Program-made: the position numbers and the translations under genes | Assembly: GCA_900751995.1 (NCBI GenBank) | Contig: CAADTP010000030.1 | Span: 1 to 64,000, forward strand | Reading direction: 5' to 3' | From: Lachnospiraceae bacterium | Lineage (GTDB): Bacteria > Bacillota > Clostridia > Lachnospirales > Lachnospiraceae | DNA: 64,000 bases | Shown: one piece after another, positions 1-10,839 of the stretch | How the letters are laid out: each line of letters starts with the position of its first letter | Numbering within the stretch: the first letter of the stretch is position 1 | The notes under the pieces: generated by a model | Told to the model about the DNA's origin: nothing | Seen by the model: the letters and a program-made list of their open reading frames with translations, nothing else | Databases searched by the model: none

Positions 1-156
1 AAAGTTGTTCGTGAGGTTACAGGTCTTGGACTTAAAGAGGCTAAAGCTATCGTTGATGGTGCTCCGAAGGTTGTTAAAGAGGGCGCATCCAAAGCTGAGG
101 CTGAGGACATCAAAACTAAACTTGAGGCTGAGGGAGCTAAGGTTACACTTAAATAA
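1..156 (+). CDS. rplL: 50S ribosomal protein L7/L12, C-terminal part
   Basis: The reading frame opens at the first base and ends at TAA 154-156. It encodes the last 51 residues of L7/L12, the stalk protein that recruits elongation factors to the ribosome. The segment reads [20 protein letters not shown] and ends in GAKVTLK, the conserved C-terminal globular domain. The start and the N-terminal dimerisation domain lie left of the window. A strong terminator follows directly, so rplL is probably not cotranscribed with rpoB here. Confidence 0.95.
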   Translation, partial: KVVREVTGLGLKEAKAIVDGAPKVVKEGASKAEAEDIKTKLEAEGAKVTLK

Positions 157-180
157 TCCGATCAGATCAGAAGTTTTAAA

Positions 181-226
181 GGCTGTTGTGCCTGCCGGTT
201 TACCGGCGGCACAGCAGCCTTTTTTA
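181..226 (+). terminator. Intrinsic terminator after rplL
   Basis: A long GC-rich stem (GGCTGTTGTGCC... paired with GGCACAGCAGCC, inner CCGG/CCGG) closes on a small loop and is followed by TTTTTT. It ends the ribosomal protein transcript 25 bases after the rplL stop. Confidence 0.9.
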
Positions 227-247
227 GTGAAAAATCCAGGGTAAATC

Positions 248-276
248 TTGCTTTTTGAAGAAAAAGAAAGGATAAT
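248..276 (+). promoter_or_regulatory. Possible promoter of the beta-helix gene
   Basis: TTGCTT (248-253) and GATAAT (271-276) are separated by 17 bases, just after the rplL terminator and about 30 bases before the chosen ATG. The -10 box is good and the -35 is weak. The leader would be very short. Confidence 0.35.
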
Positions 277-304
277 AAAGGAGATAGGAAAGGGTGGATG
301 GAAT

Positions 305-2941
305 ATGAAACGAAAAATAATGGCCTGTATCCTTGCTGCTGCGTTGGGAATCACAGGAGTTTCTTTTCCGACGGCAGCCAAGACAGTGTCTGTCGGAAAA
401 AATGTAAAAAATATAACTGTAAACGTGAAAAATCCTCTGGATGAACTTCGGGCTCAGGAAGCTGCAATGCAGCAGCAGGAGGAGCTTGAAGAAGAGGAAA
501 ATATGCCGGAACAGGATCTGGATCCGCTTGTGCTGGATAACGATGGCAGTGTGGTTCCTGCATCACAGGCATCCTGGACAAAAATAGAGTCAGGTGCTGT
601 AGAAGCAGTGGATGTATCAGAGGCACCGGGGGATGAGGAAATATCGGAAAATTCAACTGAAGACACATTTTCAGATGGAAGCACAGATGGAGATTTTGAC
701 ACAAATAAGAATATTTCTGACAATGCAGCAACGGAAGCCGGCAGTGAGGATATTCAGACAGCAGATGGCAGTATCAGCGGAGAATTGCCGGCAGATTTTT
801 CCGAAGGAACGGAGAACGGCGATAACGGTTCCGAAGAACTTCAGCTTCAGCAGGAAAACGGTAATGTAGAAAACGTCGCAGAGCCGGATAATAATAAAGC
901 TGATGAAGGCGCAGGTCAGGCACCGGCTGATTTTACAGATGATGCCAATGCTGCTGGGGATTTTTCCGCAGGAGATGCTTCAGATGGAGAACTTGGAACT
1001 TATCAGACTGTGACTCTGGAAGTTGAGGAAGGACAGGATATCACAGCACCCTTGAACACACTGTTTCTTGAACTGAAAGATCAGGCCACAGATGAAAATC
1101 CCTGCAAGATCATAATTCCACCGGGAAATTATGAACTGACAGGTACACTTTGCATGTACAGTAATATGTACTTATATGCAAGAGACGCTAATATTACAAA
1201 AACGTCTACCACCAAACATCTGATCCTCCGTCTTGGAAATACCAAAGATTCAGAAGGCGGATATGATGGATATCGCAACATTGTGATCGATGGAGGAACC
1301 TGGGACTACAATTATCAGTGTGTGGAAAATAAGGATGCACCAGGCGGATTTGTGGGATTTTGCATTGGACATGCTACGAATGTTACGATTAAAAATGCTA
1401 CATTTCTTAATAATCTGAAATCTCATTTTCTGGAATTTGGCGGAGTGAAAAATGCCAAGATCACAGGCTGTACATTCAGTGGCTATTATAAGAATTATGT
1501 GGAAGGCGGACAGGAATGTATTCAGATCGACTGCTGTACAGATGAGAGCAATGTTTTTCCGCAGTACAGACCTTATGATGGAACGACCTGTGAAGATTTT
1601 GTGATCGATGGAAATGTGTTCGAAGATGTCTTTACAGGGCTGGGAACGCACAGTATGATGTCCGGAAAAACATATAAAAGGATCACAGTTACGAATAATA
1701 CTTTTCATAATGTAAAAAAACGCTGTATAAGGTTTATGAATTATGAAGATTCTACAGCAGAAAATAATACCATGGTAAATGTGGGAAATGGAGTGGACAT
1801 TTCTTCTGTGAGCAGCAATACACACCAGACGCCAGGTTATGATGATGGGCCGGACATGCTGAAAAACAGGAATCTTCGTGTGGCAGGAAACTACATCAGT
1901 CTTGCCAGAACTACCAGTATTGGTGGAATTGCATGGATCTGCAGTGGTATAAAAGTTTCAGGCTATAATATGAAAAAAGATGGAGCTGTGCTCCCTAAAA
2001 AGATATATCCGGTGAAAGGTGTGACTGTAGAAGATAATCAGATCAGCGGATATGGAAACGGAATCAGCATGTCTCTTACTGACACAGATACCGTAACAGA
2101 TAATCAGGTAACAATGAAAAAAACTTCTTCATATTCCAATTTTGGGATTTATGCCCAGGATTCCAGAGGAAGCGTTATCAGCAGGAATACAGTGTCCGGA
2201 ACTGCAAATACGGGAATTTATCTCTCCGGTTCTGTCTATGCAGCAGGATCAAAACAGAAAAATCTTGTAGAGCGGAATGCTGTTTCCGGAGCAGGCGGAG
2301 ATGGAATTTATCTGCAATCTGTAAATACTTCATCCGCTGCACAGAAGAATACTGTTAAATCAGTGGCCGGCTCGGGAATACGTGTAAATGCAGGAAAGAA
2401 CAATAATGTTCTTGGTAATATCTGTTTATCCAACAAAAATCATGGCGTGAAAATTGAGTATGTGGCCGGCGGAGTCAGGGTAAAAAGCAATCGTGTGACA
2501 TCAAATGCAAAAAGTGGTATTTTGCTCTGGAAATCAAAAGTATCCGAAGTATCAGGAAACCGTGCGGAGAAAAATAGGGGGAATGGTGTTTATGCATATG
2601 CATCTGTAATACCGGTCATGAAAAAGAATACATTTTGTGAAAACGGAAAGGTTCAGGCGGTATATGTAAAAAGCTGCAAAGGATGGACCGGCATCAACCG
2701 TCCTTCATGCAGAGCTGTTACATCAAGAAGTACAGCTATAAGTGGAACTGCATCAGGTAGCCAGACAGTTATTGCATATGTGCAGCGTTCCGGAAAACAG
2801 ACAAAGCTGGGTGTATCATCCGTAAACAAAAAGAAACAGTACGTTATTAAAATAAAGAAGCAAAAAAAGAATACTGCTCTGAAACTTGTCTCAAAAGATA
2901 AATACGGAAATACAGTAACAGTAAATACTGTTGTGAAGTAA
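305..2941 (+). CDS. Secreted right-handed beta-helix repeat protein
   Basis: This 878-residue protein has a Sec signal peptide (MKRKIMACILAAALGITGVS, then TAAK). A very acidic low-complexity stretch rich in Asp, Glu, Ser and Gly covers about residues 45-245. From about residue 260 to 790 there are parallel beta-helix repeats with ladders such as VIDGNVFEDV, VTNNTFHNV and VEDNQISGYGNG, as in pectate lyase and carbohydrate-processing surface proteins. The last 80 residues are basic and resemble a small beta domain. No LPXTG or SLH anchor is seen. ATG 305 was chosen because it starts the signal peptide and follows GGGTGG by 8 bases; an in-frame TTG at 248 lacks these. The substrate is unknown; polysaccharide binding or cleavage is a family-based guess. 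The gene lies alone between terminators, interrupting the usual rplL-rpoB adjacency. Confidence 0.8.
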   Translation: MKRKIMACILAAALGITGVSFPTAAKTVSVGKNVKNITVNVKNPLDELRAQEAAMQQQEELEEEENMPEQDLDPLVLDNDGSVVPASQASWTKIESGAVEAVDVSEAPGDEEISENSTEDTFSDGSTDGDFDTNKNISDNAATEAGSEDIQTADGSISGELPADFSEGTENGDNGSEELQLQQENGNVENVAEPDNNKADEGAGQAPADFTDDANAAGDFSAGDASDGELGTYQTVTLEVEEGQDITAPLNTLFLELKDQATDENPCKIIIPPGNYELTGTLCMYSNMYLYARDANITKTSTTKHLILRLGNTKDSEGGYDGYRNIVIDGGTWDYNYQCVENKDAPGGFVGFCIGHATNVTIKNATFLNNLKSHFLEFGGVKNAKITGCTFSGYYKNYVEGGQECIQIDCCTDESNVFPQYRPYDGTTCEDFVIDGNVFEDVFTGLGTHSMMSGKTYKRITVTNNTFHNVKKRCIRFMNYEDSTAENNTMVNVGNGVDISSVSSNTHQTPGYDDGPDMLKNRNLRVAGNYISLARTTSIGGIAWICSGIKVSGYNMKKDGAVLPKKIYPVKGVTVEDNQISGYGNGISMSLTDTDTVTDNQVTMKKTSSYSNFGIYAQDSRGSVISRNTVSGTANTGIYLSGSVYAAGSKQKNLVERNAVSGAGGDGIYLQSVNTSSAAQKNTVKSVAGSGIRVNAGKNNNVLGNICLSNKNHGVKIEYVAGGVRVKSNRVTSNAKSGILLWKSKVSEVSGNRAEKNRGNGVYAYASVIPVMKKNTFCENGKVQAVYVKSCKGWTGINRPSCRAVTSRSTAISGTASGSQTVIAYVQRSGKQTKLGVSSVNKKKQYVIKIKKQKKNTALKLVSKDKYGNTVTVNTVVK

Positions 2942-2959
2942 GTATGTGTGATAAAAAAA

Positions 2960-3017
2960 AGATTCTGTTCCGGATATCCATACATCGTATGTATAGAAGG
3001 AACAGAATCTTTTTTTT
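2960..3017 (+). terminator. Intrinsic terminator after the beta-helix gene
   Basis: A 12-bp perfect stem, AGATTCTGTTCC (2960-2971) with GGAACAGAATCT (2999-3010), is followed by seven T. An A-run precedes it, so it could also work in the opposite direction. Confidence 0.9.
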
Positions 3018-3046
3018 GAAAAATGTAAAAAAATCAAAAAAAGTGC

Positions 3047-3075
3047 TTGACACACTTTTTTTCTTATGTTAAAGT
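3047..3075 (+). promoter_or_regulatory. rpoBC promoter
   Basis: A perfect -35 TTGACA (3047-3052) and TAAAGT (3070-3075) are spaced by 17 bases. The predicted start near 3082 gives an 85-base leader with a small GCCTG/CAGGC hairpin (3103-3121) before the rpoB ribosome site. This gives rpoBC its own promoter downstream of the rplL and beta-helix terminators. Confidence 0.75.
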
Positions 3076-3167
3076 GGAGGATGCTATATTATGGCTAGAT
3101 ATGCCTGCCTAAAGGTCAGGCGGGATCATGTTGTAATAAATAATAAAAAAACAGGGGTGAAACGTCA

Positions 3168-6100
3168 ATGGAAAAAAACAGAATTCGTTCTGTAAAAACT
3201 GGAAAAAGCATGCGTATGAGCTACCAGAGACAAAAAGAAGTCCTGGAAATGCCAAACCTGATCGAAGTTCAGAAAGATTCCTACCAGTGGTTTCTTGACG
3301 AAGGTTTAAAAGAAGTATTTGATGATATTTCTCCGATCGCAGATTACGGCGGAAAGCTCAGTCTGGAATTCATCGATTTCACATACGATGAAAAAGATGC
3401 AAAATATTCCATCGAGCAGTGTAAAGAACGTGACGTGACTTATGCCGCACCTTTGAAGGTTCGAGTAAGGCTGATCAATAAGGAAACAGAAGAGATCAAC
3501 GAACACGAGATTTTCATGGGAGATTTACCGCTGATGACAGCTACGGGTACCTTTGTTATCAATGGTGCTGAGCGTGTTATTGTCAGCCAGTTAGTACGTT
3601 CCCCTGGAATCTACTACGCGATCGCTCATGATAAGCTTGGTAAGAGACTGTTTTCCAGTACTGTAATTCCGAACAGAGGTGCATGGCTGGAGTACGAGAC
3701 AGATTCAAATGATGTATTTTATGTACGTGTAGACAGAACAAGAAAGGTTCCGATCACTGTTCTGATCCGTGCACTGGGCATTGGAACCAATGCTGAGATC
3801 ATCGATCTGTTTGGTGAAGAGCCAAAGATCCTTGCCAGCTTTACAAAGGATACCTCCACAAACTATCAGGAAGGTCTCCTTGAGCTGTATAAGAAGATCC
3901 GTCCGGGCGAGCCGCTTGCAGTAGAGAGCGCAGAGAGCCTGATCATGGCAATGTTCTTCGATCCGAGAAGATATGACCTTGCCAAAGTCGGACGTTATAA
4001 ATTTAATAAGAAGCTTCATTTCAATAAACGTATCGTAGGCCACAAGCTTTCCCAGGATGTTGTAGATACAACAACAGGTGAGATCCTTGCTGAGGCTGAG
4101 ACACTTGTTACAAAAGAGCTTGCTGATACATTACAGAATTCCGCAGTTCCGTACGTATGGATCCAGGGTGAGGAGAGAGAGATCAAAGTCCTTTCCAGCC
4201 TTATGGTTGATATCCGTCACTATCTGCCGGAGCTTGAGGATCCGAAGTCCCTGGGTGTTACAGAATTAGTATACTACCCGGTGCTCGAAAAAATTCTGGA
4301 AGAAAATGACACATTTGAGGACAGATGTGATGCGATCAAACGTGATATCCACGACTTGATCCCGAAACACATCACCAAGGAAGATATCCTTGCGTCCATT
4401 AACTACAATATGCATCTGGAGTATGGTCTTGGTAACGATGATGATATCGACCACCTGGGCAACCGTCGTATCCGTGCTGTCGGTGAGCTGCTTCAGAATC
4501 AGTACCGCATCGGTCTTTCCAGACTTGAGCGTGTGGTACGTGAGAGAATGACAACACAGGACACAGAGAGTATTTCTCCGCAGTCCCTGATCAATATCAA
4601 ACCTGTAACTGCAGCAGTAAAAGAGTTCTTCGGTTCTTCCCAGCTGTCACAGTTCATGGATCAGAACAACCCGCTTGGAGAGCTGACTCACAAGAGAAGA
4701 CTTTCCGCACTGGGACCTGGCGGTCTGTCACGAGACAGAGCCGGATTCGAGGTTCGAGACGTACATTATTCCCACTATGGAAGAATGTGCCCGATCGAGA
4801 CTCCTGAGGGACCGAACATCGGTCTTATCAACTCCCTTGCATCCTATGCAAGGATCAATCAGTACGGCTTCGTAGAGGCTCCGTACAGAAAGATCGACAA
4901 AACAGATCCTTCCAACCCGCGTGTAACCGATGAGGTTGTATACATGACAGCGGATGAGGAGGATAATTACCATGTAGCACAGGCGAATGAGCCACTGGAT
5001 GAAGAGGGACACTTCATTCATAAGAACGTTTCCGGTCGTTACCGTGAGGAGACACAGGAGTACGAGCAGCACATGTTCGATTACATGGATGTATCTCCGC
5101 GAATGGTATTCTCCGTTGCTACAGCCCTGATCCCGTTCCTGCAGAACGATGATGCGAACCGTGCGCTGATGGGATCCAACATGCAGCGTCAGGCCGTTCC
5201 GCTTCTTACAACAGAGGCTCCGGTTGTTGGTACAGGTATGGAGACCAAGACAGCTGTTGACTCCGGTGTATGCGTTGTTGCAAGAAAAGCAGGTACAGTA
5301 CTTCGTTCCACATCTACAGATATCTCTATCAAGAATGATGACGGAACAAAAGATGATTATCATCTGACTAAATTCATGCGAAGCAACCAGAGCAACTGCT
5401 ACAACCAGAGACCGATCGTGTTCCAGGGTGAGCATGTTGAGGCAGGACAGGTTATCGCGGATGGCCCGTCTACATCCAATGGTGAGCTTGCACTTGGTAA
5501 GAACCCGCTGATCGGATTTATGACCTGGGAGGGTTATAACTACGAGGATGCTGTTCTTCTTAGTGAGAAACTGGTACAGAATGATGTTTATACATCTGTC
5601 CATATTGAGGAATATGAGGCAGAATCCCGTGATACCAAGCTGGGACCGGAAGAGATCACACGTGACGTTCCGGGTGTCGGCGATGACGCTCTGAAGGATC
5701 TGGATGAGCGCGGTATCATCCGTATCGGTGCTGAGGTACGTGCCGGTGATATCCTTGTCGGTAAGGTTACTCCTAAGGGAGAGACTGAGCTTACTGCTGA
5801 GGAGCGTCTCCTTCGTGCTATCTTCGGTGAGAAGGCAAGAGAGGTACGTGATACTTCCCTTAAGGTACCGCACGGTGAGTATGGTATTATCGTAGATGCC
5901 AAGGTATTTACAAGAGAGAACGGCGATGAGCTGAGCCCTGGAGTAAATCAGGCAGTACGTATTTATATTGCACAGAAGAGAAAGATCTCCGTTGGTGATA
6001 AGATGGCTGGTCGTCATGGTAACAAGGGTGTCGTTTCCCGTGTACTTCCGGTTGAGGATATGCCATTCCTTCCAAACGGACGTCCTCTTGATATCGTACT

Positions 6101-7025
6101 GAATCCTCTGGGTGTACCTTCCCGAATGAACATCGGACAGGTCCTGGAGATCCACTTGAGCCTTGCTGCCAAAGCACTTGGCTTCAATATTGCAACACCT
6201 GTATTCGATGGCGCAAACGAGGTTGATATCCAGGATACTCTGGAGCTTGCCAACGATTACGTTAATACGGAAGACTTTGAGGAATTCCGTGAGAAATATA
6301 AAGACATCCTTGCACCGGATGTTATGCAGTATCTCGATGAGAATAAAGCTCACAGAGCACTCTGGAAGGGCGTTCCGATCTCCAGAGACGGTAAGGTAAG
6401 ACTTCGTGACGGACGTACAGGTGAGTACTTCGACAGCCCTGTAACTATCGGTCACATGCACTACCTGAAGCTGCATCATCTGGTAGATGATAAGATCCAT
6501 GCACGTTCCACAGGTCCATACTCCCTGGTAACACAGCAGCCTCTGGGTGGTAAAGCTCAGTTCGGTGGACAGCGTTTCGGAGAGATGGAGGTTTGGGCAC
6601 TGGAGGCATATGGTGCTTCCTACACACTGCAGGAGATCCTGACAGTGAAGTCTGATGATGTGATCGGACGTGTTAAGACCTATGAAGCAATCATCAAAGG
6701 TGACAACATTCCTGAGCCAGGTATTCCTGAGTCCTTTAAGGTACTTCTTAAAGAGCTTCAGTCTCTTGGTCTGGATGTACGTGTGCTCAGCGAGGACGGA
6801 TCAGAGGTACACATTATGGAAACCTCTGATTACGGAGATACGGATCTTCGTCATGTCATCGAGGGCGATTCCAGAGGACGCAGAGATGAGGAGTCCTTCG
6901 GTAAACACGGCTACACCAAGCAGGAGTTCAGCGGAGAAGAGCTTGTCAATGTAGAAGAAGATGAGGACATGGAAGACGAAGATGATATGATCGAGTTTGA
7001 AGAGTCCTTTGATGATGAGGAATAA
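3168..7025 (+). CDS. rpoB: DNA-directed RNA polymerase subunit beta
   Basis: This is the 1285-residue beta subunit, a core catalytic subunit of RNA polymerase. The rifampicin-binding region is complete and of wild-type form: [20 protein letters not shown], then [12 protein letters not shown], then [19 protein letters not shown]. The conserved [12 protein letters not shown] and the C-terminal [20 protein letters not shown] blocks are present. The protein ends in a long acidic tail rich in Glu and Asp (from about residue 1262), typical of low-GC Firmicutes. The ATG follows GGGGTG by a short spacer. rpoC begins 17 bases after the stop, so the pair is cotranscribed. No resistance-type substitution is seen at the common rifampicin positions. 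Confidence 0.98.
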   Translation: MEKNRIRSVKTGKSMRMSYQRQKEVLEMPNLIEVQKDSYQWFLDEGLKEVFDDISPIADYGGKLSLEFIDFTYDEKDAKYSIEQCKERDVTYAAPLKVRVRLINKETEEINEHEIFMGDLPLMTATGTFVINGAERVIVSQLVRSPGIYYAIAHDKLGKRLFSSTVIPNRGAWLEYETDSNDVFYVRVDRTRKVPITVLIRALGIGTNAEIIDLFGEEPKILASFTKDTSTNYQEGLLELYKKIRPGEPLAVESAESLIMAMFFDPRRYDLAKVGRYKFNKKLHFNKRIVGHKLSQDVVDTTTGEILAEAETLVTKELADTLQNSAVPYVWIQGEEREIKVLSSLMVDIRHYLPELEDPKSLGVTELVYYPVLEKILEENDTFEDRCDAIKRDIHDLIPKHITKEDILASINYNMHLEYGLGNDDDIDHLGNRRIRAVGELLQNQYRIGLSRLERVVRERMTTQDTESISPQSLINIKPVTAAVKEFFGSSQLSQFMDQNNPLGELTHKRRLSALGPGGLSRDRAGFEVRDVHYSHYGRMCPIETPEGPNIGLINSLASYARINQYGFVEAPYRKIDKTDPSNPRVTDEVVYMTADEEDNYHVAQANEPLDEEGHFIHKNVSGRYREETQEYEQHMFDYMDVSPRMVFSVATALIPFLQNDDANRALMGSNMQRQAVPLLTTEAPVVGTGMETKTAVDSGVCVVARKAGTVLRSTSTDISIKNDDGTKDDYHLTKFMRSNQSNCYNQRPIVFQGEHVEAGQVIADGPSTSNGELALGKNPLIGFMTWEGYNYEDAVLLSEKLVQNDVYTSVHIEEYEAESRDTKLGPEEITRDVPGVGDDALKDLDERGIIRIGAEVRAGDILVGKVTPKGETELTAEERLLRAIFGEKAREVRDTSLKVPHGEYGIIVDAKVFTRENGDELSPGVNQAVRIYIAQKRKISVGDKMAGRHGNKGVVSRVLPVEDMPFLPNGRPLDIVLNPLGVPSRMNIGQVLEIHLSLAAKALGFNIATPVFDGANEVDIQDTLELANDYVNTEDFEEFREKYKDILAPDVMQYLDENKAHRALWKGVPISRDGKVRLRDGRTGEYFDSPVTIGHMHYLKLHHLVDDKIHARSTGPYSLVTQQPLGGKAQFGGQRFGEMEVWALEAYGASYTLQEILTVKSDDVIGRVKTYEAIIKGDNIPEPGIPESFKVLLKELQSLGLDVRVLSEDGSEVHIMETSDYGDTDLRHVIEGDSRGRRDEESFGKHGYTKQEFSGEELVNVEEDEDMEDEDDMIEFEESFDDEE

Positions 7026-7042
7026 GAAAGGGGAAAGAATAC

Positions 7043-10000
7043 ATGGCAGAAACAACCAACGCCAATGAAACATATCAGCCAATGACTTTCGATGCCATCA
7101 AGATCGGACTGGCGTCCCCTGAGAAGATCAGAGAGTGGTCACACGGTGAGGTTTTAAAACCTGAAACGATCAACTACAGAACCTTGAAGCCTGAGAAGGA
7201 TGGTCTTTTCTGTGAAAGGATTTTCGGACCGAGCAAGGACTGGGAGTGCCACTGTGGAAAGTACAAAAAAATTCGCTATAAAGGCGTTGTCTGCGACAGA
7301 TGCGGTGTTGAAGTAACCAAATCTGCCGTTCGTAGAGAGCGTATGGGACACATCGAGCTTGCAGCTCCGGTGTCTCATATCTGGTACTTTAAAGGAATTC
7401 CGTCCCGTATGGGTCTGATCCTTGATATTTCTCCGAGAACACTGGAGAAAGTGCTTTACTTTGCTAACTATATCGTTCTGGATCCTGCAGATTCCGGACT
7501 TATGTACAAACAGGTACTCACCGAGCGTGAGTACCAGGAAGCACGTGAGTCTTACGGAGAAGGATTCCGTGTAGGTATGGGTGCCGAGTCCATCATGGAG
7601 CTCCTTCAGGCTATCGATCTTGAAAAAGATTCTGAAGAACTGAAGGCAGAGCTTGTGGACGCAACAGGCCAGAAGCGTGCAAGGATCATCAAACGTCTTG
7701 AGGTTGTGGAGTCCTTCCGTGAGTCCGGCAACCGTCCTGAGTGGATGATCATGACCGTTATCCCGGTTATCCCGCCGGATCTTCGTCCTATGGTACAGCT
7801 GGACGGAGGACGTTTTGCAACATCTGACCTGAATGATCTTTACAGAAGGATCATCAACAGAAACAACCGTCTGAAAAGACTTCTGGAGCTTGGTGCTCCG
7901 GATATCATTGTCCGCAACGAGAAGCGTATGCTGCAGGAGGCTGTAGATGCCCTGATCGATAACGGACGCCGTGGACGTCCTGTAACTGGCCCTGGAAACA
8001 GAGCTCTGAAATCCCTTTCCGATATGCTGAAGGGTAAATCCGGACGTTTCCGTCAGAACCTTCTCGGTAAACGAGTTGACTATTCCGGACGTTCTGTAAT
8101 CGTCGTAGGACCGGAGCTGAAAATCTATCAGTGTGGTCTTCCGAAGGAGATGGCTATCGAGCTGTTCAAACCTTTCGTTATGAAAGAGCTTGTTGCCAAC
8201 GGAACTTCCCACAATATCAAAAATGCCAAGAAAATGGTAGAGAAGCTTGAGCCGGCAGTATGGGATGTCCTTGAGGACGTCATTAAGGAGCATCCGGTTA
8301 TGCTGAACCGTGCACCTACACTGCATCGTCTGGGTATCCAGGCATTCGAGCCGATCCTTGTAGAAGGTAAGGCGATCAAGCTTCATCCGCTTGTTTGTAC
8401 CGCGTTCAACGCTGACTTCGATGGTGACCAGATGGCTGTACATCTTCCGCTTTCCCAGGAAGCACAGGCAGAGTGCCGTTTCCTTCTGTTATCACCGAAC
8501 AACCTTCTGAAACCGTCAGATGGTGGTCCTGTAGCCGTTCCTTCACAGGATATGGTCCTTGGTATCTACTACCTGACACAGGAAAGACCTGGAAACAAGG
8601 GTGAGGGCAAATTCTTTAAGAGTGTCAACGAGGCAATTCTTGCATATGAGAACAAGGTCATCACACTCCAGACAAAGATCATTGTCCATTGTCATAAGAC
8701 AATGCCGGACGGAACTGTTTTAAGCGGCAATGTTCAGTCCACACTGGGACGTTTCCTGTTCAACGAGATCCTTCCGCAGGACCTTGGATTTGTGGACAGA
8801 AGCGTACCTGGAAACGAACTGCTTCTTGAGGTTGATTTCCTTGTAGGTAAGAAACAGCTGAAGCAGATCCTTGAAAAGGTTATCAATACTCACGGTGCAA
8901 CAAAGACAGCCGAGGTACTTGACTCCGTTAAGTCTATGGGTTACAAATACTCCACACGTGCAGCCATGACCGTATCTATTTCCGATATGACCGTGCCGCC
9001 GCAGAAGCCGGAGATGATCAAGCAGGCTCAGGATACTGTTGACCGTATCACAAAGAACTACAAACGTGGTCTTATCACAGAGGAAGAGCGTTACAAAGAG
9101 GTTGTTGATACCTGGAAGAAGACCGATGATGAGCTTACAAAGGCACTTCTTACAGGTCTTGATAAGTACAACAACATCTTCATGATGGCTGACTCCGGAG
9201 CCCGTGGTTCCGATAAGCAGATCAAACAGCTTGCCGGAATGCGAGGACTGATGGCTGATACAACCGGTCATACCATCGAGCTCCCGATCAAGTCAAACTT
9301 CCGTGAAGGTCTTGACGTACTGGAGTACTTCATGTCCGCTCATGGAGCTCGTAAAGGTCTTTCTGATACCGCTCTTCGTACAGCCGATTCCGGATACCTG
9401 ACAAGACGACTTGTTGACGTATCCCAGGATCTGATCGTTCGTGAGGCGGACTGCTGTGAGAACAGAGCAGAGATCTCCGGTATGGTCGTTCGTGGATTCA
9501 TGGACGGAAAAGAAGAGATCGAGAGCCTTCAGGAGCGTATCACAGGACGTTTCTCCTGTGAGACAGTTAAGAATAAAGATGGAGAAATCCTTGTTAAAGC
9601 AAACCACATGATCACACCGAAGCGTGCAGCCCGTATCATGAAAGAGGGCGTAAGCAACCAGACAGGCGGACCGATCGACAAACTGAAGATCCGTACCATC
9701 CTTTCCTGTAAGTGCAAGGTTGGTGTCTGCGCAAAATGTTATGGTGCGAACATGGCTACCGGTGAGCCGGTACAGGTTGGTGAGTCTGTTGGTATCATCG
9801 CAGCACAGTCTATCGGTGAGCCAGGTACACAGCTGACCATGCGTACTTTCCATACCGGTGGTGTTGCCGGTGGAGATATCACACAGGGTCTTCCTCGTGT
9901 CGAGGAGCTTTTTGAGGCAAGAAAGCCGAAGGGTCTTGCAATCATCACAGAGATCCCAGGTGTTGCCACGATCAACGACACTAAGAAGAAACGTGAGATC

Positions 10001-10741
10001 ATCGTAAACGATCCGGAGACAGGCGATTCCAAGACTTACCTGATCCCATACGGTTCTCGTATCAAAGTCCTTGACGGACAGGTTCTTGAGGCCGGCGATG
10101 AGCTGACAGAAGGTAGTGTAAATCCGCATGATATCCTGAGAATCAAGGGTGTGCGTGCAGTTCAGGATTACATGATTCGTGAGGTTCAGCGTGTATATCG
10201 TCTGCAGGGTGTTGAGATCAACGATAAGCATATCGAGGTTATCGTTCATCAGATGCTGAAGAAGATCCGTATCGAGGATAACGGAGATACAGAGTTCCTG
10301 CCAGGAACACTTGTTGATGTCCTTGATGTTGAGGAAGTTAACGAGAAACTTGAGGCAGAGGGCAAACAGCCGGCAGAGGGCAAACAGGTTATGCTTGGTA
10401 TTACCAAAGCATCCCTTGCTACAAACTCCTTCCTGTCAGCAGCATCCTTCCAGGAAACAACAAAAGTCCTGACAGAGGCTGCTATCAAAGGTAAGATCGA
10501 TCCGCTGATCGGTCTGAAAGAGAACGTTATCATCGGTAAGCTGATTCCTGCAGGTACAGGTATGAAGCGTTACAGTGAGATCAGTCTTGACACAGGAATG
10601 CCGGAGGTAAAAACAGCTTCCGAGGAGCCTGAGGATACAGAGGAAATTTCCGTAGAGGAAGAGAAGACTGAGACTGCTCCGGAGGAAGAGACCATTGCTG
10701 TTGAAGAGACAGCAGAGGAAACTGCACCGGTAGAAGAATAA
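7043..10741 (+). CDS. rpoC: DNA-directed RNA polymerase subunit beta'
   Basis: This is the 1232-residue beta-prime subunit. It carries the N-terminal zinc-binding motif ([19 protein letters not shown], about residues 69-88), the catalytic magnesium motif [16 protein letters not shown], the trigger-loop region ([11 protein letters not shown]) and a second zinc cluster ([13 protein letters not shown]). Its last roughly 45 residues are an acidic Glu/Thr-rich tail. It has a ribosome site (GAAAGGGG) within the 17-base gap after rpoB and forms a two-gene operon with it. A hairpin terminator follows. Confidence 0.98.
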   Translation: MAETTNANETYQPMTFDAIKIGLASPEKIREWSHGEVLKPETINYRTLKPEKDGLFCERIFGPSKDWECHCGKYKKIRYKGVVCDRCGVEVTKSAVRRERMGHIELAAPVSHIWYFKGIPSRMGLILDISPRTLEKVLYFANYIVLDPADSGLMYKQVLTEREYQEARESYGEGFRVGMGAESIMELLQAIDLEKDSEELKAELVDATGQKRARIIKRLEVVESFRESGNRPEWMIMTVIPVIPPDLRPMVQLDGGRFATSDLNDLYRRIINRNNRLKRLLELGAPDIIVRNEKRMLQEAVDALIDNGRRGRPVTGPGNRALKSLSDMLKGKSGRFRQNLLGKRVDYSGRSVIVVGPELKIYQCGLPKEMAIELFKPFVMKELVANGTSHNIKNAKKMVEKLEPAVWDVLEDVIKEHPVMLNRAPTLHRLGIQAFEPILVEGKAIKLHPLVCTAFNADFDGDQMAVHLPLSQEAQAECRFLLLSPNNLLKPSDGGPVAVPSQDMVLGIYYLTQERPGNKGEGKFFKSVNEAILAYENKVITLQTKIIVHCHKTMPDGTVLSGNVQSTLGRFLFNEILPQDLGFVDRSVPGNELLLEVDFLVGKKQLKQILEKVINTHGATKTAEVLDSVKSMGYKYSTRAAMTVSISDMTVPPQKPEMIKQAQDTVDRITKNYKRGLITEEERYKEVVDTWKKTDDELTKALLTGLDKYNNIFMMADSGARGSDKQIKQLAGMRGLMADTTGHTIELPIKSNFREGLDVLEYFMSAHGARKGLSDTALRTADSGYLTRRLVDVSQDLIVREADCCENRAEISGMVVRGFMDGKEEIESLQERITGRFSCETVKNKDGEILVKANHMITPKRAARIMKEGVSNQTGGPIDKLKIRTILSCKCKVGVCAKCYGANMATGEPVQVGESVGIIAAQSIGEPGTQLTMRTFHTGGVAGGDITQGLPRVEELFEARKPKGLAIITEIPGVATINDTKKKREIIVNDPETGDSKTYLIPYGSRIKVLDGQVLEAGDELTEGSVNPHDILRIKGVRAVQDYMIREVQRVYRLQGVEINDKHIEVIVHQMLKKIRIEDNGDTEFLPGTLVDVLDVEEVNEKLEAEGKQPAEGKQVMLGITKASLATNSFLSAASFQETTKVLTEAAIKGKIDPLIGLKENVIIGKLIPAGTGMKRYSEISLDTGMPEVKTASEEPEDTEEISVEEEKTETAPEEETIAVEETAEETAPVEE

Positions 10742-10766
10742 GTCGATATACCTTGCTAATATAAAT

Positions 10767-10804
10767 AAATCTCCCCCCGGAAATCCGGAGGGAGATTTCT
10801 GTTT
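10767..10804 (+). terminator. Hairpin terminator after rpoC
   Basis: AAATCTCCCCCCGG (10767-10780) pairs with CCGGAGGGAGATTT (10785-10798) over an AAAT loop, allowing one mismatch. The T-tract (TTTCTGTTT) is interrupted, so termination may be partial and some transcripts may run into the kinase gene. Confidence 0.75.
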
Positions 10805-10839
10805 ATAAGCAGGGATTTTCTGAGAGAGGAGGGATTGCG

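Noticed and set aside
4728..6500. Long open frame of 590 codons antisense to rpoB.
   Set aside because: It is fully opposite a conserved rpoB coding region, has no ribosome site, and its protein shows no domain pattern; it is a codon-bias shadow.
7154..8443. 429-codon open frame antisense to rpoC.
   Set aside because: Shadow of rpoC with no signals of translation or recognisable protein features.
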